From: Sphingomonas sp. Leaf230 | Lineage (GTDB): Bacteria; Pseudomonadota; Alphaproteobacteria; Sphingomonadales; Sphingomonadaceae | Length of the DNA stretch: 64,000 nt | Reading direction: 5' to 3' | Assembly: GCF_001421745.1 (NCBI RefSeq) | Contig: NZ_LMKW01000001.1 | Span: 1,046,464-1,110,463, forward strand | Shown: positions 17,921 to 27,400 of the stretch, piece after piece | Layout of the letters: the number at the start of each line of letters is the position of its first letter | How positions within the stretch are numbered: the first letter of the stretch is position 1 | Made by a program: the position numbers and the translations under genes | Notes under the pieces: model-generated | Seen by the model: only the letters and a program-made list of their open reading frames with translations | Database searches by the model: none | What the model was told of the DNA's origin: nothing

Positions 17921-20190
17921 AGCGGTATTTCTTGCACGTATCCAAGACGCACACGGGCACCACCACCCCGGCGGAGGCCGGGGCCCAATTGGGGGACGGC
18001 TGTAACAGCGGATCGCGCTCCGTTACGCTGACCTTCCCAATTGGGCCCCGGCCTTCGCCGGGGTGGTCTACGAAAGGGTGGCTGAGCTACCCGCTCCTCC
18101 TCGGCCTTCTCCTCACCCCCACCGCCCTCACCGCACAAGAAACCCCCGCAGACCTCGTCGATCCGTTCGTCGGCACGCTCGCCGACTTCGGACAGCTCTC
18201 CCCCGCCGCAGTCGCGCCGTTCGGGATGATGCAGCTCGGCCCCGACACCAGCCCGGCCAACCACGCGGGCTATGATCACGTGGCAACCACATTGCTCGGC
18301 TTTTCGCATACGCGCGGCGTCGGAGTCGGCTGCGGCGGTGCAGGTGGCGACCTGATGATCTCGCTGCGCTATGCCGGCGCCAGCGGTCCCGCGCTGATCG
18401 ACAAGAGCAGCGAAACAGCGCGGCCCGGCATCTACCGTGTCCGCTACGATGGCGGGATCCTCGCCGAGATGGCGGCGACGCGGGGTGCGGGCGTGTTGCG
18501 CTTCACCTTGCCTCGCGCCGGCGCGGTCGACCTGCGGATCGACCCGCGACACAGCTATTCGAAACGGCTGGCAGCCAGTTGGGCGAGCCTGACCAGCGAC
18601 GATCTCCGCGCCGACCTCGTCGCCGGCACGGTCTGCGATCAGGGCGCCTATCACCTCCATGCCGCCAGCCGGATTCTCGTCAACGGGCGGCCCATCCACC
18701 GGACGCTGACCGCAGGCGCGAACGATCTGGCCACGCTGCACCTCACCGGCAAAGCGGGCGATGCGATCGAAATCCGCACCGGCCTATCGACCGTCGACGG
18801 ACGCGGTGCGGCGTCGGTCCGCGATACCGAACTCGGCACCGCGTCGCTCGCCGCCGTCGCGAGCAAGACGCGCGCCGCCTGGAACCGCATCCTCGGCCGT
18901 GTCGCGCTCAGCGGTTCGCAAGACGAGCGCGCGCTGTTCTACACGTCCCTCTACCGCGTGATGGAAACCCCGGTCGCGATCGATGATCCCGACGGGCGCC
19001 ACCGCGACAAGGACGGCACGGTGCAGACCTCGCCGAAGGGCCGGATGCGCTACGCGAACTGGTCGCTATGGGACAATTACCGCACGCAGATGCCCTTGCT
19101 CGCGCTGCTCCAGCCCGAGCGCAGCGCCGATATCGCGCAGTCGCTGGTCGCGCTATACGCAGGCGGCAAGGCGCAGTGGTCGACTGCACACGAGCCGTTC
19201 CTGACGGTCCGTACCGAGCATGCCGGGATCGCGCTGCTCGACATGCACCGCAAGGGCATCGCGTTCGACGCAGACGCCGCGCTGGCGGGAATGGCCGCGG
19301 ACAGCGACACGCTCAAGCGCGGCACGCCGGACGAGCAGATCGAGGCGGCGTATGACGATTGGGCGACCGCCGAACTCGCACGCGATCTCGGCCGCACCGA
19401 TCTCGCGCGGACCTTCGCCGCCAAGGCGCAGAGCTACCGCCCGATGTGGCGATCGGTATTCCAGACGCCGGGCGCGGATGGCGACGTGGTCAAGGCGCGC
19501 GGGCTGTATCAGGGCACCTTGTGGCAATATCGCTGGGCGCCGATCTTCGACCTGCCGTGGATGACCGCGACGGTCGGGCGCGAGCGGCTACTCGGCGAGC
19601 TGCGTCATTTCTTCGACGCCGGGTTGTTCAACATGACCAACGAGCCCGACATCCAGGTACCGTGGATGTTCGCCGCGCTGGGTCAGCCGCAAGCCACGGC
19701 CAGCCTCGTCCGGACGATCCTGACCAAGCCGATCGCGCATCCCTATACCAACAGCGGCAAGCTGCCGGTGCCGTTCGTCGGCCGCAGCTTCGCGCTGTCG
19801 CCGCAGGGGTTTGCCGACGGAATGGACGACGATGCCGGCGGGATGACCGCGTGGTACGTGTTCGCGACACTCGGCCTGTACCCGCTCGTGCCGGGCGAGC
19901 CGTGGTATGTCGTGACGACTCCGGCGTTCGCGCGGTCCGATATCGATCTCGGCAGCGGACGCAGATTGACGATCCGCCGCGACGGACCGGAGGACGGCGT
20001 GATCGCACGCGCCAGCCTGAACGGGCGCGCCCTGCCCGACTTCCGCGTCGACCACGCCGCTTTGCTACGCGGTGGCATCTTGGCGATCACGACCGTCGCC
20101 CCGTCCACGGGAACCGCCAGACGAAATGTCCCGCAACTGCAAGACACAGCCGCTAAGACGCTGACGGATGGAGCACGCCGCCGCCGATGA
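17917..20190 (+). CDS. GH92 alpha-mannosidase with a repeat inside its N-terminus
   Basis: A glycoside hydrolase family 92 exo-alpha-mannosidase (calcium-dependent in known members). Landmarks are VDPFVGT, NHAGYDH, GFSHTRGVGVGCGG, DNYRTQMPLLALL, MTNEPDIQVPWMFAALG and the C-terminal MDDDAGGMTAWYVFATLGLYPLVPGEPWY, where family members carry the catalytic acidic residues. The ATG at 17917 overlaps the previous stop (ATGA), but the first 50 residues are translated from a palindromic intergenic repeat (17962-18067). The signal peptide proper (WLSYPLLLGLLLTPTALTAQ) only begins near residue 54. No ATG, GTG or TTG in frame lies between the repeat and that core. Either an unusually long N-region is tolerated or a rare start codon is used. 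Confidence 0.9.
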   Translation: MKRYFLHVSKTHTGTTTPAEAGAQLGDGCNSGSRSVTLTFPIGPRPSPGWSTKGWLSYPLLLGLLLTPTALTAQETPADLVDPFVGTLADFGQLSPAAVAPFGMMQLGPDTSPANHAGYDHVATTLLGFSHTRGVGVGCGGAGGDLMISLRYAGASGPALIDKSSETARPGIYRVRYDGGILAEMAATRGAGVLRFTLPRAGAVDLRIDPRHSYSKRLAASWASLTSDDLRADLVAGTVCDQGAYHLHAASRILVNGRPIHRTLTAGANDLATLHLTGKAGDAIEIRTGLSTVDGRGAASVRDTELGTASLAAVASKTRAAWNRILGRVALSGSQDERALFYTSLYRVMETPVAIDDPDGRHRDKDGTVQTSPKGRMRYANWSLWDNYRTQMPLLALLQPERSADIAQSLVALYAGGKAQWSTAHEPFLTVRTEHAGIALLDMHRKGIAFDADAALAGMAADSDTLKRGTPDEQIEAAYDDWATAELARDLGRTDLARTFAAKAQSYRPMWRSVFQTPGADGDVVKARGLYQGTLWQYRWAPIFDLPWMTATVGRERLLGELRHFFDAGLFNMTNEPDIQVPWMFAALGQPQATASLVRTILTKPIAHPYTNSGKLPVPFVGRSFALSPQGFADGMDDDAGGMTAWYVFATLGLYPLVPGEPWYVVTTPAFARSDIDLGSGRRLTIRRDGPEDGVIARASLNGRALPDFRVDHAALLRGGILAITTVAPSTGTARRNVPQLQDTAAKTLTDGARRRR
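17962..18067. repeat. Palindromic repeat pair (REP/BIME-like) inside GH92 reading frame
   Basis: Two inverted arms of about 32 bases (17962-17993 and 18036-18067) match almost perfectly. Each contains an inner palindrome around CCCAATTGGG and CCCCGGC..GCCGGGG. The loop of about 40 bases has a smaller inverted repeat (GTAAC/GTTAC). The arms resemble a repeat that is common in sphingomonad intergenic DNA. Here it sits inside the coding frame and keeps it open, encoding PAEAGAQ on one arm and GPRPSPG on the other. Confidence 0.85.
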
Positions 20191-21514
20191 CTTAGCGTCC
20201 GCATTCGGACATCGGCCGCAGGCCGGTCGGATGCGCATGGTCGGTTACGCCAGCGGCAATTTCGGCAAGAACGTCCTCGCGTCGACGATGGACGTGTTCC
20301 TGTTGTTCGTCCTGACCGAGCGTTGGGGCGTATCGGCTGGGGTCGCCGGACTGGTCGTGATGATCGGGCTCGTCTGGGACGGCCTCTGCGATCCCCTGCT
20401 CGGGCGCCTGCTCGATCGGTCCACCGACAGGCTCGGCACGTATCGTCGCCTTCTGTTCGTCGGAGCGCCCTTTGTCGGGATTTTCTTTGCGATCTTCTTC
20501 GTCGATCCGGGCTGGCGCGGCGGCGCGATCCTCGCCTGGGCAATCGCGATCGTGTTGCTGTTCCGTACTGCGTACTCGGTCTGCGACGTAGCGCACAACG
20601 CGCTGATGATGCGGATGACCAAGACCCCGGGCGCGGCGACGACCTTGTCCGGCCTGCGGTACATGTTCAGCTGCCTTGGTGCCCTGGCGGTCGCGCATTT
20701 CGCACAGGCGTTCGTCGATCCGACGAATGACGGAGGCTATGAGCTGCTCGCCGTGTCCAGTTTTGCCGCCTTGGCATATGTCGGCACGCTGTGGCTGTCC
20801 TCGGCATCGGTACCGGTGGCGAGCATACCGCAATCCGAGCCAAAGCACGGCGGATCGCTTGCGTGGATCATCGGCAATCGGCCGCTCCTGATGTTGCTCG
20901 CGCTCGGGTTCGCACAGGCCCTGACCTTGCCGTTCTTCGCGCGATCGTTCGCCTATATCGGGAAGGGCGTGATCCATGACGCGGCGTGGACGGGCCGCGC
21001 GCTGACGACGCTTGCGGTGTCGCAACTCGTGGCGCTGCCGGCGTGGATGGCGATTGCCCGTCGTGTCCGGCAGCGAGAGGTTCTGGCCGCAGCGCTGACC
21101 ATCATCGCCATCGGTCTTCTCGTATTCGCAACGGGCAAATTCGGGACGATAGCGGGCATCGCGTTGTTCGGGATCGGCAACGCAGGATTGCAGATGATGA
21201 TCTGGGTACTGCTCGCCGGATCGATCGACCACGGCGAGCACCGGACGGGTATCCGGCTTGAGGGGCTACCGGTAGCGCTGTTGCTTCTCACCTTGAAGCT
21301 TGGCGGCGGCATCAGCGGAGCACTGCTCGGGCGCGGCCTGTCGATCATCGGGTGGGACGCATCGGCGCCCTTCGGCCCGGTCGAGCAGCGCAATTTGCTG
21401 ACGATGGCCTGGATGGTGCCACTGGTCGGCGCACTCATCTGCCTCGCTGCACTGGCCTCACTAAAATTCCGACCGTCGACAGGACGCGCGATGGTGGCGG
21501 CCCGAAACGGGTGA
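20168..21514 (+). CDS. GPH-family (MelB-like) sugar:cation symporter
   Basis: A 448-residue inner-membrane carrier of the major facilitator superfamily, glycoside-pentoside-hexuronide group. Conserved features are the N-terminal MVGYASGNFGKNVLASTMDVFLLF, VWDGLCDPLLGRLLDRSTDRLGTYRR (the GPH loop motif with Asp and Arg residues), VCDVAHNALMMRMTKTPGAATTLSGLRY, and about twelve hydrophobic segments. It probably takes up mannose or mannosides released by the GH92 enzyme. The start overlaps the GH92 end by 23 bases. It closes the operon; the next gene begins about 130 bases later. Confidence 0.85.
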   Translation: MEHAAADDLASAFGHRPQAGRMRMVGYASGNFGKNVLASTMDVFLLFVLTERWGVSAGVAGLVVMIGLVWDGLCDPLLGRLLDRSTDRLGTYRRLLFVGAPFVGIFFAIFFVDPGWRGGAILAWAIAIVLLFRTAYSVCDVAHNALMMRMTKTPGAATTLSGLRYMFSCLGALAVAHFAQAFVDPTNDGGYELLAVSSFAALAYVGTLWLSSASVPVASIPQSEPKHGGSLAWIIGNRPLLMLLALGFAQALTLPFFARSFAYIGKGVIHDAAWTGRALTTLAVSQLVALPAWMAIARRVRQREVLAAALTIIAIGLLVFATGKFGTIAGIALFGIGNAGLQMMIWVLLAGSIDHGEHRTGIRLEGLPVALLLLTLKLGGGISGALLGRGLSIIGWDASAPFGPVEQRNLLTMAWMVPLVGALICLAALASLKFRPSTGRAMVAARNG

Positions 21515-21643
21515 AGCAACGTCGGACGCGGCATCCCCCATTGGCATGTGCCCGCATCCGACTTCAGGAATCTTGGCCACCGGGTTCAAGACCTGCGGCC
21601 AGCGTCCATATGCATCATGCGGTCAGGGCACGGGAGAGCGGGA

Positions 21644-22147
21644 TTGGATAGAATCGGGTTTGGCGGCGGCTGCCATTGGTGCACCGAGGGTGTCTTTCAG
21701 GCGCTGCGCGGCGTCGACCACGTCGATCAGGGCTTCATTCGGTCGGAGGCGCCTTCGGACGTGTGGGCCGAAGCCGTGATCGTCAGCTTCGACCCCGCAA
21801 TCATCAGCCTGTCGACGCTGGCGGAGGTTCACCTGAGAACGCATTCGGCGAACGGCATCTACTCGCCCGGCGGGCGGTATCGGAGCGCGATCTATGTCTT
21901 CGCCGCGGATCAACACGATGACGTTGCCCGCGTGATCGCTCGGTTTGTCGAGGAAACTGGCGAGACGGCGCGTACAGCGGTTCTTCCCTTCGTCGACTTC
22001 AAACCCTCGGACGCGCGGTACCAGAACTACTACCGGACTGACCCGGACAGGCCGTTTTGTCGTCGCTACATCGATCCAAAGCTGGACTACATCCGTCGCC
22101 ATTTTGCCGAAATTGCCTTACCGGAAGGCCCGGCTCGGGAGCTTTGA
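21644..22147 (+). CDS. msrA: Peptide methionine sulfoxide reductase MsrA
   Basis: MsrA reduces methionine-S-sulfoxide in proteins. The active-site motif here reads GFGGGCHWCTE with the catalytic Cys near residue 9; most family members have GCFWC, so His replaces Phe. Further family stretches are VIVSFDPAIISLSTLAEV, HSANGIYSPGGRYRSAIYV and FKPSDARYQNYYRTDPDRPFCRRYI. I choose a TTG at 21644 because it has a GGGAGAG site and places the Cys where the family has it. An ATG at 21617 would add nine residues. The GYSGG-type loop is altered to GFIRSEAPS, so the protein belongs to a divergent MsrA group. Confidence 0.82.
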   Translation: MDRIGFGGGCHWCTEGVFQALRGVDHVDQGFIRSEAPSDVWAEAVIVSFDPAIISLSTLAEVHLRTHSANGIYSPGGRYRSAIYVFAADQHDDVARVIARFVEETGETARTAVLPFVDFKPSDARYQNYYRTDPDRPFCRRYIDPKLDYIRRHFAEIALPEGPAREL

Positions 22148-22188
22148 CCGACGCATTCGGTCGAACACCGCATGTCCGGCCCCTGCTA

Positions 22189-22761
22189 CTAAGCCGGCAA
22201 AAGCCCGGCCGCGCGGTAGCTGTCGATCATCGTATCGAAGAGGGCAATATCCGCACGACCGCGTGCGAACAGTTGGGCGCCCGCAACCGCCGCATAGATC
22301 GCCCTAGCTCGGCTTTCGCTTTCGTCGGGACCCAGGATTTCGGCGTCGACGAGGAGCGTGCTGAGCCACGCTACGTTGACGTCTGCAAAGTTCTGCACCT
22401 CGATTTTGACCGGGTCGGGGAGATCGTCGTATTCGGCGGCCATGAAGCTCGACAGGCAGATGCGATTGTCGTTCGCGAGCGACTTGCGAAAGATCTCGGG
22501 GTAGCGACATAGGGCGATGCGCGGATCGTGCGCCTCGTCCGATATAGCCGCCAGTTGCGTGACGGTATCTTCCCAATAGCGTCGCGCGACCGCCGCGCCC
22601 AGCTCGGCCTTCGTCGCGAAATGATGATAGATGCTGGGTGCCTTGATCCCGACCTCGGCAGCGATGTCGCGAAAGTTGAGGCCGTTATAGCCGCGGGCCA
22701 TCGCGCTTCGCTTCGCGGCGGCGAGCACGGCTTCCCTGGAATTCGAACTCGCCATAGACAT
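22189..22761 (-). CDS. TetR-family repressor divergent from a GST gene
   Basis: A regulator of about 190 residues. The N-terminal TetR helix-turn-helix is clear (AMARGYNGLNFRDIAAEVGIKAPSIYHHFATKAELG is read as helices 1-4). The C-terminal ligand and dimer domain resembles the group with FRKSLANDNRICLSSFMAAEYDDLPDPV. The ATG at 22761 is favoured because GGCGGG lies six bases before it; ATGs at 22767 and 22755 are alternatives. It is transcribed away from the glutathione S-transferase gene. Two similar 18-base palindromes in the shared promoter region suggest it represses both itself and that gene. Confidence 0.87.
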   Translation of the reverse strand: MSMASSNSREAVLAAAKRSAMARGYNGLNFRDIAAEVGIKAPSIYHHFATKAELGAAVARRYWEDTVTQLAAISDEAHDPRIALCRYPEIFRKSLANDNRICLSSFMAAEYDDLPDPVKIEVQNFADVNVAWLSTLLVDAEILGPDESESRARAIYAAVAGAQLFARGRADIALFDTMIDSYRAAGLLPA

Positions 22762-22772
22762 TTCCATCCCGC

Positions 22773-22790
22773 CAACCGACCAACTGGTAG
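22773..22790. promoter_or_regulatory. Operator-like palindrome 1, TetR side
   Basis: CAACCGACCAACTGGTAG on the plus strand matches the second site at 22831-22848 in 14 of 18 positions. It lies immediately upstream of the TetR start codons, where binding would block transcription or initiation. The common core is ACCGA..CA..TGGTAG. Confidence 0.55.
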
Positions 22791-22830
22791 ATAGACGTTG
22801 ACGTGCACCACGCAAGCACGCAGTTAGCCA

Positions 22831-22848
22831 CTACCGATCACTTGGTAG
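22831..22848. promoter_or_regulatory. Operator-like palindrome 2, GST side
   Basis: CTACCGATCACTTGGTAG has CTACC/GGTAG arms and ends nine bases before the GST start codon. It shares 14 of 18 positions with the site at 22773-22790. The pair is a natural operator arrangement for the TetR dimer encoded alongside. Confidence 0.6.
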
Positions 22849-22857
22849 GGATACGTC

Positions 22858-23577
22858 ATGACGGTTCAAACGTCGCCATCGACCACAAAGCTTCGCCTGT
22901 TCACCTCTCCGTCCGCCTTCCCGAACCCGCAGCGCCTGCGCATCTTCCTGCACGAAAAAGGCATTGCCGACCGCTTCGACGAAACGGTCTACGACATGTC
23001 GCCGGTCGGCGAGCAGCGGCAGTGGAAGCACCTGAAGATGAATCCCTGGGGCGAGACGCCGACGCTCGAACTGGCGGATGGCAGCTTCATCTCAGAGACG
23101 GCCGCAGTCGTTCGCTATCTCGACCAAACATATCCGGGCCGGCGGATCATGGGCGAGACACCGGAGCAGCAGGGTCTCGACACGATGTGGGACAACCGCA
23201 TCTGGGTGCACATCCTCTACCGCATCACGACCGCGTTCCACGTCCTCCATCAGGGTCTTGGCCCCAAGCTCGAGCTGACCGCGAACGCCGCGTGGGGCGA
23301 GCATTGCCGCAAGGAGGCGCTGGCGCATACCGCGCTGGTCGACCGGCATCTGTCGGACGGTCGCGCGTGGATGCTGGGCGGTGACGAGCCGACCTTCTCG
23401 GACATCACGATGGCGACCGCGATCGCGTTCTCGAAGTTCGCGGTGAACGCGATGCCGCTCGACGAGCGCTTTGAGCAGATCGACGCGTTCTGGCGGCGCT
23501 GGCAGGGACGACCAACGTTCCTCGCTGCCTATGCGGACCAGAGCAGCGGCGTGCCGGAACTCGACAATCGGCCGTAA
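22858..23577 (+). CDS. Glutathione S-transferase family protein
   Basis: A 239-residue cytosolic protein with an N-terminal thioredoxin-like domain (LRLFTSPSAFPNPQRLRIFLHEKGI, then NPWGETPTLELADGSFISETAAVVRYLDQ with the cis-Pro and SE glutathione contact) and an all-helical C-terminal domain (GDEPTFSDITMATAIAF). GSTs conjugate glutathione to electrophiles or act as reductases. The conserved catalytic Ser/Tyr near the N-terminus could be the Ser of TSPSAF. Regulation by the divergent TetR protein suggests induction by a reactive compound; the substrate is not known. Confidence 0.88.
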   Translation: MTVQTSPSTTKLRLFTSPSAFPNPQRLRIFLHEKGIADRFDETVYDMSPVGEQRQWKHLKMNPWGETPTLELADGSFISETAAVVRYLDQTYPGRRIMGETPEQQGLDTMWDNRIWVHILYRITTAFHVLHQGLGPKLELTANAAWGEHCRKEALAHTALVDRHLSDGRAWMLGGDEPTFSDITMATAIAFSKFAVNAMPLDERFEQIDAFWRRWQGRPTFLAAYADQSSGVPELDNRP

Positions 23578-23638
23578 CTGATCCTCTTCGTCGTTCCGCA
23601 CGTGCCGACGACCGGTCCGTGCGGAACGACATCGACAC

Positions 23639-23986
23639 TCAGTGCTTTACGCGTGCCGCCATCGGAGCGTTGCCCTGATCGGCGGCGACCGAGTTGGCCG
23701 AGCGACCCGCGGCATCTTGGATCGAACGATTGGCACCCGCAGCGAGCAGCATGTCGACCTGCCGCGTGCGGTTGAAGAGCGATGCCATCATCAGCGCGGT
23801 CTGGCCGGCGTTGTTGCGCGCGTTCACGTCGCATCCGGCCTTCAACAGGCGTGCGGCGATTGAGTCCTCGCCCTTGAAGGCGACGCCCATCTGCGCGGTG
23901 TTGCTCTGATCGCGATCGGGACGACACGCGTTCGCACCCTTCGCGATCAGCAAGTCGACGGTCGCTGCCTGACCGTTATAGGAAGA
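23639..23986 (-). pseudogene. Ankyrin-repeat protein, 5'-truncated remnant
   Basis: The frame encodes the last three or so ankyrin repeats of a protein (GQAATVDLLIAKGANA, then ARLLKAGCDVNARNNAGQTALMMASLFNRTRQVDMLLAAGANRSIQDAAGRSA). Going upstream, it hits a TAA at 23987-23989 right after the first visible repeat, with no start codon for a full protein. Sphingomonad ankyrin proteins normally have a signal peptide and more repeats, so the 5' end is lost. The break coincides with a change to lower-GC DNA, which points to a deletion or insertion junction near 23987. Confidence 0.65.
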
Positions 23987-24454
23987 TTAGTCAATGATAC
24001 CATCGTCATGGCGACCATTTGGTACCAAACTTTCAAAGATGCTAGCAGCCCCCAGCTCCGGACGTGCAGTCACAGTTTCGGGCCTACCAAAACCCGAACA
24101 CCCCTTCATCTCGGTTTCACACGCCGACAAATAGTCTTTGAAAGATAATAGGTGAGACTTAACTGCCGCTGCCAGCGCCTTCGGTATTCGACTGCTTTCT
24201 ACGAACAAGGCCTATGGAAGGGGGCAAGGATCTACTTGAATCGCCCAACAGTCCGTTGTCATCCCGCCCTCATGCCTATCTGGTGCGAGCACGGCGGTGA
24301 GACGAGCATCCCCGTACCACGGTGAGACAGTTCCGCCCAAGCTGAGTATCTAAGCTGTTCGAAAGACGGAATGTATTCGCTAAGCGGCGCTCGAGCTTCG
24401 TGACGGGCAGCCTTGCCGCCCTCGTGAAGCCCGTGGCTGAAACGGGGACGAACG
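23987..24454. other. Lower-GC spacer upstream of the Pel-like operon
   Basis: About 470 bases without a gene I can support. A 73-codon minus-strand frame (23987-24208) is open but has no family features. The stretch should hold the promoter of the rightward operon that begins at 24455; no convincing -35/-10 pair or operator stands out. Base composition differs from the neighbours and suggests DNA of different origin. Confidence 0.4.
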
Positions 24455-27400
24455 ATGACGAACGCAACACCGGTGATGCTAGATGGCATGCTAAATGACT
24501 GGACCACCGCTGATCGCATCGATCGTGGTCTGGGCACCGGCTATGCGATCTATGCCCGTAGCGACGGTGCCGATTTTGCCTTCGCGATGACCGCCCCAAC
24601 CATGATCGGCGCGAATACCACCGCTTGGCTTAACACCGATCGTAACGCCAAGACCGGATACCAGGTGTTCGGCTTTGCCGGCGGTGCCGAGTATAACGTC
24701 AACTTCGCCGCCGACGGTACGGTGTCGCTGTACAGCGGTGCGGCCGGGCAGACCCTCGTAGCTAGCGGTTTGCAGGCGGCGTGGTCCGCCGATCGCACCA
24801 CCGTCGAGTTCAAGGTGCCCAAGGCGGCGATCGGCAATCCGCAGGCGATCGACACGATCTACGACGTCAACGACACCGCGTTTCTGCCGGGCAATTATTC
24901 GAACCCCGCGTTCACCGTCTTCAACGACACCGGCATCGTCGCCGACGCGTCGCGCCGGATCGCGATCGTCTGGTCAGATTCGACCGCCAACGCCTATTTC
25001 AGCAAGACCGCCTATTCGCAGTTGTTCATGGCCGCGCAGTCCCAGGCGATGCAGGCTGGCGTGCCGTTCGATATCCTGAACGAGGGCGACCTCACCAGCC
25101 TGGCGACGCTCGCCAAGTACGACACGATCGTCTTCCCGTCGTTCCGCAACGTCGAGGCGGGCAAGGCGGACCTGATCGCGCAGACGCTGGAGCAGGCGAC
25201 CAAGCAGTTCGGCATCGGCCTGGTCGCAGCGGGCGAGTTCATGACCAACGGCGCCGACAATACCGCGCTCGCTGGCGACTCATATTCGCGGATGAAGCTG
25301 TTGTTCGACGCGACGCGCGTGACCGGTGGATTCCCCGCCGACGTGACGGTGAAGGCGAGCGATGCGTCGCACCTCGTGCTCGACGGCTACACGGACGGCC
25401 AAGTCATCCGCCAATATACCGGTGTCGGCTGGAACGCGTTCACCAGCGTCAGCGGGACCGGGACGACGATCGCGACCGAGACGGTCAACGGCCAGACCTA
25501 TTCGGCAGCGATCGCGACGCAGACGGGGGGCCGCAACGTGCTGTTCTCCAGTGAAGCGGTGATGGCCGACGACAATCTGCTGCAGAAGGCGATCGACTAT
25601 TCGGTGCATGGCGACGGCCTGTCGGTCGGGTTGCAGATGACCCGTCAGGCCGGGCTGTTCGCGTCGCGCGTCGACATGGACCAGAGCAAGCAGATCGAGG
25701 AAGTCAATCCGGCCGGCACCGCGCCTGGAATCTACGACAAGCTGCTGCCGATCCTGACCGAGTGGAAGACGAACTATAATTTCGTCGGCAGCTATTACGT
25801 CAACATCGGCAACGATCCGGCCAATGGCGAGGCGACCGACTGGGCTGTGTCGCTGCCGGTATACAAGGCGCTGCTCGATGCGGGCAACGAGATCGGCACG
25901 CACAGCTATACGCATCCGATGGACACCAACCTGCTCACCGACGCGCAGATCGCGTTCGAGTTCGGCCAGTCGCGGACCGAGCTTGAAAAGCAGCTGAGCG
26001 CGTATCTCGGCAAGACCGTGACGGTCGGTGGTGCCGCGGTACCGGGTGCGCCCGAGCAGATCGCGACGAGCCAGGAAATCCTGAAATACGTGACGTATCT
26101 CAGCGGCGGCTATTCGGGCGTCGGTGCCGGCTATCCCAACGCAATCGGCTATATGACGCCGCAGAACGCCACCGATGACAAGGTCTATCTGGCGCCCAAC
26201 ACATCCTTCGACTTCTCGCTGATCGAGTTCCAGAAGAAGACCGTCGCCGAGGCCAGCGCGACATGGGCGAAGGAATTCGGCGCGCTGACCGCCAATGCCG
26301 ATACCCCCGTCATCGTTTGGCCTTGGCATGACTACGGCCCGACGATGTGGGCCAGCGACGGCGCGACCAGCCTCTACACCAAGCAGATGTTCACGACGTT
26401 CATCGCGCAGGCAGCTGCGGCTGGCGTCGAGTTCGTGACGCTCGCCGATCTCGCAGGGCGCATCAGCGTGTTCCAGAATGCAACGATCACTTCGACCGTC
26501 GTCGGCAACACGATCACCGCGACGGTCGGCGCGACCACGGGCACCTTCTCGCTCGACGTCGATGGCCAGAGCAGCGGTCAGGTGATCAAGAACGTCGCCA
26601 ACTGGTACGCCTACGACGCGGACACGGTGTTCCTGCCGAAGGCGGGCGGCACCTATGTGATCACGATGGGCGCGGTCGCGGACGACGTGACGCACATCAC
26701 CGCGCTGCCGATGCGTGCGACGCTGACGACGCTGAGCGGCGACGGCCGCGACCTTGCGTTCACGGTCGAGGGCGAAGGCAAGGTCACCGTCGACCTGAAG
26801 GCGCCGGGGACCGATTGGACGACGGTGAGCGGCGGCACGATCGCGAGCCAGATCGGCGAGATCCTGACGATCGATCTTGGCGCGATCGGCGTGCACGACG
26901 TCAAGATCGGCCATCAGGCGAACGTCGATCCGGTGCTGACCTCGTTCGGCGGCGGCACGACGGGATCGCTGTCGATTGCCGAGAACGGCACGGCGCTGAC
27001 CACCATCACCGCGACCGACGCGAACATGGTCTGGGGCGATTCGATCAAATATTCGATCGGTACGGGCGGCGACGGCGCCAATTTCTCGATCGACGCGACG
27101 ACCGGCGTGCTGAAGTTCGTCACGGCACCCGATTACGAAGCACCGACCGACGCCAACCGCGACAATATCTACGGCGTAACCGTGGTAGCGACCGATGCGC
27201 GGGGCGCGATCGACACGCAGACGCTGACGATCGGCGTGACCGATGTTGTCGGGATCACCAAGACCGGTACGATGTTCGCCGACATGATCAACGGCACGAG
27301 CGAGCAGGACGTGCTCGATGGCGGATGGGGCAACGACGTGCTGAACGGGCTTGGCGGCAACGATCGTCTGACCGGTGGTCTCGGCAACGATACGCTCAAC

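Noticed and set aside
23987..24208. 73-codon minus-strand open frame
   Set aside because: It has ordinary-looking residues but no recognisable domain, ribosome site or conserved neighbour, so it is not reported as a gene.
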